Below, piece after piece: positions 24,879 to 32,820 of a DNA stretch of 64,000 bases. Each line of letters begins with the position of its first letter. Position 1 is the stretch's first letter. Position numbers and translations under genes: made by a program. Location: contig NZ_CP168030.1 of NCBI RefSeq assembly GCF_041529975.1, positions 1,984,001 to 2,048,000 of the forward strand, read 5' to 3'. The notes below the pieces were generated by a model. It did not search any database. It was given only the letters and a program-made list of their open reading frames with translations, and was not told the origin of the DNA. The DNA is from Microbacterium maritypicum (GTDB taxonomy: Bacteria > Actinomycetota > Actinomycetes > Actinomycetales > Microbacteriaceae).

Positions 24879-26503
24879 TCTGTGTCCTTTCGCTGTGCCC
24901 GCACCATCTCGACGACCTCTTCGTAGCGGGGCGAGTTCATGAAGTTGTCGACCGACACATGGACCGAGTTCGGCGACTTCGCCGTGGCGCGCTCGGTGAG
25001 CTGCTGCTGCGTGATCACCACGTCGGCCGTTCCATCGAGGTTCGCGATGGCCTGGTTGGTGACGTTCACGTCCTCGATGCCGGCCTTCTTGAGCTTGTTG
25101 CGGAGGACGCTGGCGCCCATCGCGGACGAGCCCATACCGGCGTCACACGCGAACACGATCCGCTCGATCGGTGCGGCGGCGACGGCGGTCGCGCTCGGCA
25201 CCGCATCCGTCGCAGCGGGCGCGGCCGATGCCGTCGAGGTTCGCAGCGCATCCATCGCCGCGGACGACTTGCCCTTGTTCGCCTCGGTCTGTGCGATCGC
25301 GTCGCCGAAGGTGTCGCCCTCGGCCTCGAGGTCGCGCTTGTGGGAGGCCCGCAGGAACGCGGCTGTGAGCAGGAAGGTCACGGTCGCGGCCAGCACGACC
25401 GACAGGTAGACCACCAGCAGGTTCGCGAATCCGCCCGCAGCCGGTGCGACGGCCGCGGCGGTGACCGCGATGATGCTGCCCGGCGCCGCGGGGAAGGCGA
25501 GTCCGCCGTTCAGCAGCATGTTCGTCGTCACGCCGGTGGCCCCACCCGCGATGAGCGCGATGATGGTGATCGGCTTGCTCAGCGCATACGGGAAGTAGAT
25601 CTCGTGGATGCCGCCGAAGAACTGGATGATCGCCGCTCCCGGAGCGGACGCCTTCGCCGCACCGACGCCGAAGAAGCTGAACGCCAGCAGCAGTCCGATG
25701 CCGGGGCCGGGGTTCGCCTCGATGAGGAACAGGATCGACTTGCCGGTCTCCTCGACCTGCTGGAGACCGAGGGGGGTGAACACTCCGTGGTTGATGGCGT
25801 TGTTGAGGAACAGCACCTTGGCCGGCTCGACGACGACCGAGAGCAGCGGCAGCAGCTGAGCGTCGACGAGCCAATCGACGACCTTGCCCAGGAAGGTGCT
25901 CACACCGAGGATCACCGGACCGAACACGAAGAAGCCGATGATCGCGAGCAGCATTCCGAGGATGCCGGCGGAGAAGTTGTTCACCAGCATCTCGAAGCCC
26001 GGGCGGATCTTCCCTTCCCACAGCTTGTCCATCTGCTTGGTGATCCAGGCCGCGAGCGGGCCCATGATCATGGCGCCGAGGAACATCGGGATGTTGGTGC
26101 CGACGATCACGCCCATCGTGGCGATGACGGCGACCACGCCGCCGCGCTCGCCGTAGATCATGCGTCCGCCGGTGTTGGCGATCAGCAGGGGCAGCAGGTA
26201 CGTGACCATCGGCCCGACCAGGCCCACGTACTGCGGGAAGGTGGCGCCGTCCTCGGTCTGTGCCAGGGTCGTCATCGCACCCTCCCAGCCGACGAGATCG
26301 GCGTTGCCGAAGCCACCGAGCAGGTCGGAGACCGGGTGCCACCACCCGAGCCAGCCGACGGCGATGAAGAGCATCGTGATGAAGCCCCAGGCGATGAAGG
26401 CCGCGATGTTCGGCATGATCATGCCGGAGAGGAAGGTGCCGAAGCGCTGCACTCCTACGCGGAGGCCACCGGGTTTGGTGGCGGCAGGTGACGTCGTCGT
26501 CAT
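24875..26503 (-). CDS. mtlA: PTS mannitol transporter subunit IICB
   Basis: A protein of 542 aa. The membrane IIC domain (residues ~15-350) has MPNIAAFIAWGFITMLF, GGRMIYGERGG and GGIHEIYFPYAL, all typical of mannitol IIC. A polar Ala-rich linker (about 385-440) leads to the IIB domain, where the phospho-Cys is in ACDAGMGSSAMGAS near residue 454. There is no IIA domain; that function is encoded by mtlF. The start ATG 26503 overlaps the ptsI stop by 4 nt; the frame stays open upstream only because it shadows ptsI. Confidence 0.95.
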   Translation of the reverse strand: MTTTSPAATKPGGLRVGVQRFGTFLSGMIMPNIAAFIAWGFITMLFIAVGWLGWWHPVSDLLGGFGNADLVGWEGAMTTLAQTEDGATFPQYVGLVGPMVTYLLPLLIANTGGRMIYGERGGVVAVIATMGVIVGTNIPMFLGAMIMGPLAAWITKQMDKLWEGKIRPGFEMLVNNFSAGILGMLLAIIGFFVFGPVILGVSTFLGKVVDWLVDAQLLPLLSVVVEPAKVLFLNNAINHGVFTPLGLQQVEETGKSILFLIEANPGPGIGLLLAFSFFGVGAAKASAPGAAIIQFFGGIHEIYFPYALSKPITIIALIAGGATGVTTNMLLNGGLAFPAAPGSIIAVTAAAVAPAAGGFANLLVVYLSVVLAATVTFLLTAAFLRASHKRDLEAEGDTFGDAIAQTEANKGKSSAAMDALRTSTASAAPAATDAVPSATAVAAAPIERIVFACDAGMGSSAMGASVLRNKLKKAGIEDVNVTNQAIANLDGTADVVITQQQLTERATAKSPNSVHVSVDNFMNSPRYEEVVEMVRAQRKDTE

Positions 26504-28191
26504 GATGTCGTCTCTTTCTTGTGAAGGGGGAGTTCCGAGGCGAGCATCGCCACGGCGGTTCGGGCGGAGGAGGCATCGTCGGCGGCCAGGGCGGCCTCGG
26601 CGAGGCTCCGCGCCTCGGACGGGGTGCGTTCGGAGAGCGCGTGTCGCACATCGGCCAGTGCTGGGGGCGCCATCGAGAGACTCGTGGCGCCGAGACCGAC
26701 CAGCACGACGGCGAGGAGCGGATCTGCGGCGGCCTCGCCGCAGATGCCGACCGGCTTGCCCAGGCGGGCACCGGCATCGCCGACCTCGCGCACCAGGCGG
26801 AGCACGGCCGGATGCCAGGGGTCCTGGAAACCGGCGACCGAGCCGAGCATCCGGTCGGCCGCCATGGTGTACTGCGTGAGGTCGTTCGTGCCGATCGAGG
26901 CGAAGTCGGCGTGCGCGAGCACGCGGTCGGCCAGCAGGGCGCTCGCCGGGATCTCGACCATGACACCTGCGGTCTGCAGTCCGTACTCGCGGGCGAGCCC
27001 CGTGAAGTAGATCGTCTCCTCGACGGTGGCCACCATCGGAGCCATCACCCACAGGTCGGCGTCGGTCTCGGCGTCGGCTTCGGCCAGGGCGGTCAACTGC
27101 TCGCGCAGGATGTCCTCGCTCGCGCGCAGCGCCCGGAGGCCCCGCAGCCCCAGCGCCGGGTTCTCCTCGTGCGCGTCGTTGAGGAACGCCAGCGGCTTGT
27201 CGGCGCCGGCATCGAGCATCCGGACCACGACCTTCTTGCCGGGAAAGGCCGCCAACAGCTCGCGGTACGACTCGCGTTGCTGGGCGATGGTCGGCGCCTG
27301 TGCCGAGGAGAGGAACAGGAACTCGGTGCGGAACAGCCCGACGCCCTCGGCCCCCCGAACGACCGCATCGGCCGCATCTGCGGGCTTCCCCAGGTTCGCG
27401 AGCAGCGCGACAGGTGTGCCGTCGGCGAGGGCGCCGGGAGTGGGAGGAGCGGTGTCGGCCGACTGGCGGGCAGCGGCGCGCTGAGCTGCGCGGTCCTTCT
27501 CGTCCTCCGTCGGTTCGCGGGTGACCACGCCGCTGGCGGCATCGACGATCACCGTCTCGCCCGTGACGAGCTGCGTCCCGTCCGCGACGCCGACGCCGAC
27601 GATCGCGACGATACCCTTCTCCCTCGCGAGGATCGCGGTGTGGGAGGTCGGCCCGCCGTCGGTCGTGATCAGAGCGAGCACCTGATCCAGGTCCAGGAGT
27701 GCGGTGTCGGCCGGGGCGAGGTCGCGGGCGACCAGGACGAACGGGTGTCCCGGGTTCGGGACGCCGGGCGCATCGACGCCGCGCAGGTGCGCCAGGACGC
27801 GCTGCGCGATGTCGTCGAGATCGGCGGCGCGCTCGCCGAGGTACCCTCCGACGGCCTCGAGTGTGGCGCGGAAACCTGCGAACGCATCGTGCACCGCCCA
27901 TTCGGCGGTCGCCCCGGCGTCGATCCGCTCGTCGACCTCCTCCTGGAGCGTCGGATCCTCGGCGATCATCGCCTGCGCTTCCAACACATCCTGTGCGGCA
28001 CCGCCTGCCGCCTCACCGCGCTCGTTCAGTTCGCGGGCGACCGTCGCGACCGCCTCGCGTACTCGCGCGCGTTCGGTTTCGGCGCCCACCGTGCTCGGGG
28101 TGTTCTCCGGAGCCGGCATCGCCTCGGCCATGCGGACGACCGGTCCCTGGGCCACACCCAGACCGATGCCCACCCCGCGCAGCTCGCTCAT
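26500..28191 (-). CDS. ptsI: PTS enzyme I (phosphoenolpyruvate-protein phosphotransferase)
   Basis: A protein of 563 aa that starts the phosphate chain by moving phosphate from PEP to HPr. The phospho-His is in GGPTSHTAILAREKG at about residue 184. The C-terminal PEP-binding barrel shows FRTEFLF, MVEIPA and the SIGTNDLTQY block with the active-site Cys region ICGEAAADP. Finding the general PTS protein inside a mannitol operon suggests that this strain's PTS is built around few sugars. Both junctions are 4-nt overlaps. Confidence 0.96.
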   Translation of the reverse strand: MSELRGVGIGLGVAQGPVVRMAEAMPAPENTPSTVGAETERARVREAVATVARELNERGEAAGGAAQDVLEAQAMIAEDPTLQEEVDERIDAGATAEWAVHDAFAGFRATLEAVGGYLGERAADLDDIAQRVLAHLRGVDAPGVPNPGHPFVLVARDLAPADTALLDLDQVLALITTDGGPTSHTAILAREKGIVAIVGVGVADGTQLVTGETVIVDAASGVVTREPTEDEKDRAAQRAAARQSADTAPPTPGALADGTPVALLANLGKPADAADAVVRGAEGVGLFRTEFLFLSSAQAPTIAQQRESYRELLAAFPGKKVVVRMLDAGADKPLAFLNDAHEENPALGLRGLRALRASEDILREQLTALAEADAETDADLWVMAPMVATVEETIYFTGLAREYGLQTAGVMVEIPASALLADRVLAHADFASIGTNDLTQYTMAADRMLGSVAGFQDPWHPAVLRLVREVGDAGARLGKPVGICGEAAADPLLAVVLVGLGATSLSMAPPALADVRHALSERTPSEARSLAEAALAADDASSARTAVAMLASELPLHKKETTS

Positions 28192-28469
28192 CCGGCGGCG
28201 TCCTGGTCATGGTCGGTGGTGAGGAGCTCGGTGAGCGTGTCCAGCACGCCTTCGGCCCCGTCGCCGTCGGCCGTCAGGGTCACGTAGTCGCCGTACTCGA
28301 TCGCGAGCGAGATCACGCCGAGGATGCTGGCGGCATTGACCGGTTTGCCCGAGTCCTTCGCGATCGTCACGGCGAGGCCCGAGTCCTTGGCCGCCTGTGC
28401 GAACAGCTTCGCGGGGCGGGCGTGCAGTCCGTGGGAGGAGCCGATCCGTACGGTGCGGGTGGCGGTCAT
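28188..28469 (-). CDS. ptsH: PTS phosphocarrier HPr
   Basis: A protein of 93 aa that shuttles phosphate from enzyme I to IIA domains. The active-site His is in SSHGLHARPA (His at about residue 16). The regulatory-Ser position is occupied in NAASILGVISLAIEYG, so HPr kinase-type control is sterically possible, although no kinase gene is seen here. The C-terminal tail is acidic. Second gene of the mtl operon, with 4-nt overlaps on both sides. A second, diverged HPr is encoded at 30881-31144. Confidence 0.95.
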   Translation of the reverse strand: MTATRTVRIGSSHGLHARPAKLFAQAAKDSGLAVTIAKDSGKPVNAASILGVISLAIEYGDYVTLTADGDGAEGVLDTLTELLTTDHDQDAAG

Positions 28470-28783
28470 GATGTTCCTTTCGGGGTGTCGCTGGCGGCGG
28501 CGAGGATCGATCGGGCGAAGTCGAGGGTGCGGGATCCGTCACGGTCGGAGAAGACGTCATCAGGAAGCACGGCGACGGGCGCTTCCACGCTGCGGCGCAT
28601 CGCCTCGAGCCGGTCACCGAGATGCGGACCGACGAGGACGAGGTCGTGGTCGGAGCCGGCGACGGAACTCTCGGTGCCCGCCACGGCATCCCAGCCGAGA
28701 CCGGCCGCTGTCGCCGCAGTGCGGAGCCGCAGTGCGACGAACGTGCTCGACGCGCCGGCGCCGCACACCACGAGGATCCTCAT
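28466..28783 (-). CDS. Orphan PTS IIB protein, lactose/cellobiose type
   Basis: A protein of 105 aa and the first gene of the mtl operon. The N-terminus MRILVVCGAGASSTFVALRL is a P-loop with the phospho-Cys at residue 8, as in lactose/cellobiose-class or small IIB domains. There is no IIC of that class nearby, and the mannitol IICB has its own IIB, so it looks redundant for transport. It may be a phosphate relay to the divergent MtlR, or a remnant of another PTS; neither can be settled from sequence. Its stop overlaps the HPr start by 4 nt. Confidence 0.8.
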   Translation of the reverse strand: MRILVVCGAGASSTFVALRLRTAATAAGLGWDAVAGTESSVAGSDHDLVLVGPHLGDRLEAMRRSVEAPVAVLPDDVFSDRDGSRTLDFARSILAAASDTPKGTS

Positions 28784-28844
28784 CGATTCCCACCTTCCTG
28801 AGAACAGTCTGGGAACAAGGAGGGGTGCCGCACCAACAGGTTCC

Positions 28845-28880
28845 TTTCCGCCCGGGCGGAACCCCGGTTTCCGCCCGGGG
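28845..28880. promoter_or_regulatory. Candidate MtlR operator: 16-bp palindrome plus a second half-site
   Basis: A perfect palindrome TTCCGCCCGGGCGGAA (28846-28861) is followed by TTTCCGCCCGGGG (28868-28880), a copy of the left part offset by 23 bp. They sit in the middle of the 166-bp gap between the divergent mtl operon and mtlR, the usual place for an activator site. Confidence 0.55.
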
Positions 28881-28949
28881 ATGCCGGCATGCTGACATCA
28901 TGGAGACCACGTCGAGACAGTGCGGTCACAAAGCGGGAAGGGGAGGATC

Positions 28950-30872
28950 ATGTCGCGCCAGCGCCAGGACCTGCTCCTCACCGCTCTGCTGCGCCAGGAG
29001 GGGTGGGCGACGGCTGCCAGCCTCGCCGATCTGCTCGGGGTCACGCCCCGCAGCATCCGGTCGTACGTGGCAGCGCTGAACGCACGGACCCCGGGGGCCG
29101 GCGTGATCGAATCCGGCCCGGCCGGGTATCGCGCAGGATCCGGTGCCCGCGGTGCGCTCCGGATGCGCCAGACCGGCGAGTCCGCGCCCCGCGATCGTCT
29201 GCACACGCTCGTGCGGCTGCTGCTCGACGAGCCCGCCGGGATCGACGTGTTCGACACGGCCGACGAGCTGCACGTGAGTGAGGCGACTCTCGAGGCGGAC
29301 CTGGTCAGGGTGCGCAGTCTGCTCGACGGCACCGAACTCGCGCTCGAGCGCGACCGCGAGAGGGTGCGACTGCGAGGGAACGAAGCCGCCCAGCGGCGCC
29401 TGCTCAGCAGACTCGCGCACGACGAGATGGATGACGCCTCCTTCCATCCGGAGACCTTCCGGCGTGCCCTGTCGAGGTCTGCGGTGGCCGCCAGCGCGGT
29501 CGGTCCGTTCAAGACGTCACTGGTGCGGGAACTCGGCGAGCTCGGCTACTACGTGAACGAGCTCGCGATCGCCGACGTGCTGCTGCACATCGCGATCGCC
29601 GCCGAGCGGGTGGCCGCGGGGCACGCCCTCGAGTCGTCGCCGGCGGGTGCCCGGGAGGAGATCCCGCGGGTGGGTGCCGTCATCGCCCGGCTCGCCGCCG
29701 AGCACTTCGACGTGGTCCTCGGCGACGGCGACAGCGGTCACCTCGCCTCCCTGGTCCTGACCCGGATCGTCGCGCCGGGGGAGGACGCGACGAGAGCGGT
29801 CGCGCGCAGCGGTGTGGACCCGGCTGTCGAAGCCGCGGTCCGGGCGGAGATCGCCCGCGCCGCCGAAGACTTCCAGGTCGATCTGGTGGACGAGACCTTC
29901 GTCCTCCGACTCGCCCTGCACGTGCAGAACCTGCTGCGGCGGGCCGAGGAGAGCGCACTGACGCGCAACCCGCTCACCCGCTCGCTCAAGACGACGTATC
30001 CGATGATCTTCGAGGTGGCGGTCTCGATTGCGAGCGGGCTCCACGACCGCGTCGGCACACCCATCCACGACGATGAGATCGCCTACATCGCCATGCACGT
30101 CGGCGGGCGACTCGAGCGCAGTCGCAAGGCGGAGTCGATCCTGACGGCCACGATCGTCTGCCCCGGCTACCAGGAGCTGCACGAGCTGCTGCGCTCGAGC
30201 GTCGACCGCTCACTCGGCTCGGCGATCGAGGTCACGACCGTCGTCACCAACGTCGATCCCGACTGGACCTCCTTCGACACCGATCTCGTCCTGAGTACGA
30301 TCGAACCGGGGGATGCGGGCGACCGATTCGTCCGCATCCAGCCGTTCCTGACGGACGCCGACGTCGACCGCATCCAGCAGGCCGCCGCACGCGTCCGCCG
30401 CGGGCGACGCCTCACCCGCCTACGCGGCGAACTCGCGCGCTACTTCCTGGCCGACGCCTACGTCTTCCCGTTGCCGGATGAGGGGGAGGAGGCGATCATC
30501 AGGCGTCTCGGTGGTCTCCTGGTGCGGGCGGGACTGATCGGCGAGGACTACGTCGAGAACACGATCGTGCGCGAGCGGATGTCGTCGACCGCCTTCACGG
30601 ATGCGCTCGCGGTGCCGCACGCGCTGCAGATGACGGCGACCCGCACGGCCATCGCGATCGGTGTGGCGGACGGCTCTGCCGCGTGGGGCGGCGGTCGCGT
30701 GCAGGTCGTCGCGCTCGCCGCGTTCAGCGAGAGCGACCGGGCGGCGTTCCAGACGGTGTTCGAGCAGCTGGTCGAGGTGTTCAGCGAGCGCGAGAGCGTC
30801 CAGCGCATCGTCCGCAGGGGCACCACGTTCGAGGCCTTCCTCGACGAGCTCGTCGCGGTGATCGACGGCTGA
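28950..30872 (+). CDS. mtlR: MtlR-type PTS-regulated transcriptional activator
   Basis: A protein of 640 aa with the MtlR/ManR order: an N-terminal HTH (residues ~1-60, with ATAASLADLLGVTPRSIRSYV), a second HTH-like region, PRD1 (~180-290), PRD2 (~300-400, with HDDEIAYIAMHVGGRLER), a IIB-like domain (VCPGYQELHELL, Cys retained) and a C-terminal IIA-like domain with a phospho-His in ALAVPHALQM. Such proteins are activated or inhibited by PTS phosphorylation. The start is ATG 28950, 2 nt after a GGGGAGGA-type site. It is divergent from the mtl operon, which it presumably activates in response to mannitol. Confidence 0.92.
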   Translation: MSRQRQDLLLTALLRQEGWATAASLADLLGVTPRSIRSYVAALNARTPGAGVIESGPAGYRAGSGARGALRMRQTGESAPRDRLHTLVRLLLDEPAGIDVFDTADELHVSEATLEADLVRVRSLLDGTELALERDRERVRLRGNEAAQRRLLSRLAHDEMDDASFHPETFRRALSRSAVAASAVGPFKTSLVRELGELGYYVNELAIADVLLHIAIAAERVAAGHALESSPAGAREEIPRVGAVIARLAAEHFDVVLGDGDSGHLASLVLTRIVAPGEDATRAVARSGVDPAVEAAVRAEIARAAEDFQVDLVDETFVLRLALHVQNLLRRAEESALTRNPLTRSLKTTYPMIFEVAVSIASGLHDRVGTPIHDDEIAYIAMHVGGRLERSRKAESILTATIVCPGYQELHELLRSSVDRSLGSAIEVTTVVTNVDPDWTSFDTDLVLSTIEPGDAGDRFVRIQPFLTDADVDRIQQAAARVRRGRRLTRLRGELARYFLADAYVFPLPDEGEEAIIRRLGGLLVRAGLIGEDYVENTIVRERMSSTAFTDALAVPHALQMTATRTAIAIGVADGSAAWGGGRVQVVALAAFSESDRAAFQTVFEQLVEVFSERESVQRIVRRGTTFEAFLDELVAVIDG

Positions 30873-30880
30873 TCCGCGTC

Positions 30881-31144
30881 TCACGCCCGAGGCGCGAGCA
30901 CCTCGGCGAGCTGATCCAGCACGTCGTCCGCGGTGTCGGACGCCGCCGTCTCGAGCACGACCGCGTCACCGGACGAGATCCCGAGGTCCATGACCGCCAG
31001 CACGCTGCTCAGGTCGACGGTCGTGCCGTCGGCGGTGCGCAGGGTCACCGGAGCTCCGTGCGACTGCGCGAGTCGCACGAGCTCGGCCACCGGCCGGGCG
31101 TGCGCGCCGTTGTGCGCGCTGACGATCAGGCGTCGGGTGGGCAT
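30881..31144 (-). CDS. Second HPr-family phosphocarrier protein
   Basis: A protein of 87 aa, clearly HPr-like but diverged from the HPr at 28188: the active-site motif is HNGAHARPV in place of HGLHARPA, and the Ser46 region is DLSSVLAVMDLGISSG. The phospho-His is kept. It lies 2 nt after a phosphosugar mutase gene and so probably belongs to the punA-mutase transcript, converging on mtlR with 8 nt between stops. It may serve a regulatory branch, as NPr or Crh do in other bacteria, or be a spare for the PTS; the context does not decide. Confidence 0.85.
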   Translation of the reverse strand: MPTRRLIVSAHNGAHARPVAELVRLAQSHGAPVTLRTADGTTVDLSSVLAVMDLGISSGDAVVLETAASDTADDVLDQLAEVLAPRA

Positions 31145-31146
31145 GC

Positions 31147-32820
31147 TCAGGAGCGCTCGTCGAGCAGGGCGCGCACTCCCGCCTCGAGCTCGGCCACGGC
31201 ACCGCGTGCGGCGTCGGCGGAGTCCGCTCTGGCGTCGATGTAGACCTTGAGCTTCGGTTCGGTGCCGCTCGGTCGGACGATGACGCGCGAGCCGTCGCCG
31301 AGGCGATACCGCAGCACGTCGCCGGAGGGCTGTCCCGGTGCCGCCTGCAGCAGGTCTTCGGCCGACGTGATGCTGCGTCCGGCGATGTGTGTCGGCGGCA
31401 GCGAGCGCAGCGCGAGCATGACATTGCCGATGACGGCGAGATCCTCGACGCGCACCGAGACCTGGCCGCTGGCGAAGTGCCCGTACGTCTCGCCCAACTC
31501 ATCGAGCAGATCGACGAGCGTGGCCCCGCGGTCTCGCGCCTCGGCGGCGAGTCCGAGCACGGCGACCGCCGCGGACACTCCGTCCTTGTCGCGCACGGTC
31601 TCGGGGTTCACGAGGTACCCGAGCGCCTCCTCGAATCCGAAGACGATGCCGGGGGCGCGGGAGATCCACTTGAATCCGGTCAGGGTCTCGTGGAAGTCGA
31701 GTCCGTGGTGAGCGGCGACGGCACCCAGTCCGGGCGACGACACGAGCGAGCAGGCGAGCGACGCTCCGGGGGTGCCGGCCGCGGTGCGGGCGGCCCTCGC
31801 GCCGAGCAGGAGCCCGACCTCGTTGCCCGTCAGACGACGCCAGCCGTCCGCGGCGGAGTCGTCGGGAACTGCGACGGCGAGGCGGTCGGCGTCGGGGTCG
31901 TTGGCGAGGATGAAGTCCGCTTTCACGCGGCGGGCCCGCGCGAAGGCGAGGTCCATCGCCCCCGGCTCCTCGGGATTCGGGAACGAGACGGTGCGGAAGG
32001 TCGCATCGGGCGTGAGCTGCTCGTCGACGACGAACGGCTGGGGGTAGCCGGCGTCCCGGACGATGCGCGACAGTGTCTCCCAGCCCACCCCGTGCATGGC
32101 GGTGTAGACCCACCGCATGCCGGAGGATCCGGCAGGTGCGGGAGCGACGGCGGCGGTGGCCGCGATGTAGGCCTCGACGACGTCCTCGCCGGCGGTCTCG
32201 TAGGCCGTGGAGCGGGGCAGCGCCGCCACGGAGCCGGTGTCGGCCGTGCGCTGGATGTGCGCGGCGATCTCGGCATCCGCGGGGGAGACGATCTGCGAGC
32301 CCTGGTCGGCGCCTCCCAGATACACCTTGTAGCCGTTGTCGTTCGGCGGGTTGTGGCTCGCGGTCACCATCACGCCGGCGTCCGCGCCGAAGTGACGGAC
32401 GGCGAAGGCGAGCACGGGGGTCGGCAGCAGGCGGGGCAGCAGGATCGCGTGCAGACCGGCGCCGGCGAAGAGTTCGGCGGAGTCCGTGGCGAACACTCGG
32501 GAGTTCCGGCGACCGTCGTAGCCGATCACGACGGTCGGGGTGTGCCCGGGAACCGCCTTCTCGCGCAGGTACGCGGCGAATCCCGCGGCCGCCTGTGCCA
32601 CGAGGACGCGGTTCATCCGGTTGCTCCCCGCGCCGAGCTCGCCGCGGAGGCCGGCGGTTCCGAACTCGAGGCGCGCACGGAACCGGTCGTCGAGTTCCGC
32701 GACGGCGGCGCCGTCCCCGCCGGAGGCTCGAGTGATCAGACCGGCGAGCTCGTCGCGGGTCTCGTGATCGGGGTCCTGTCGCAGCCAGGCGCGCGCCTGT
32801 GCGAGCCGCTCCTCGCTCAC
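31147..32820 (-). CDS. Phosphosugar mutase, PGM2/phosphopentomutase-like
   Basis: A protein of 557 aa of the alpha-D-phosphohexomutase superfamily. Motifs in order are GTAGLRGELG, the phosphoserine loop TASHNPPNDNGYKVY (about residues 152-166), the metal loop NDPDADRLAV, the sugar loop GFEEALGY and the phosphate loop RPSGTEPK. The longer N-terminus and GTAGLRG block resemble the PGM2/YhxB group, where phosphopentomutase activity is known. The start is GTG 32820, overlapping the punA stop by 4 nt. Coupling to punA supports a role in converting (deoxy)ribose-1-phosphate to the 5-phosphate, though glucose or mannose phosphates remain possible. Confidence 0.9.
   Translation of the reverse strand: MSEERLAQARAWLRQDPDHETRDELAGLITRASGGDGAAVAELDDRFRARLEFGTAGLRGELGAGSNRMNRVLVAQAAAGFAAYLREKAVPGHTPTVVIGYDGRRNSRVFATDSAELFAGAGLHAILLPRLLPTPVLAFAVRHFGADAGVMVTASHNPPNDNGYKVYLGGADQGSQIVSPADAEIAAHIQRTADTGSVAALPRSTAYETAGEDVVEAYIAATAAVAPAPAGSSGMRWVYTAMHGVGWETLSRIVRDAGYPQPFVVDEQLTPDATFRTVSFPNPEEPGAMDLAFARARRVKADFILANDPDADRLAVAVPDDSAADGWRRLTGNEVGLLLGARAARTAAGTPGASLACSLVSSPGLGAVAAHHGLDFHETLTGFKWISRAPGIVFGFEEALGYLVNPETVRDKDGVSAAVAVLGLAAEARDRGATLVDLLDELGETYGHFASGQVSVRVEDLAVIGNVMLALRSLPPTHIAGRSITSAEDLLQAAPGQPSGDVLRYRLGDGSRVIVRPSGTEPKLKVYIDARADSADAARGAVAELEAGVRALLDERS

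Noticed and set aside
26504..27901. Long N-terminal extension of the mtlA frame
   Set aside because: It is ptsI read in another frame. The mtlA start at 26503 overlaps the ptsI stop by 4 nt and fits the family N-terminus.
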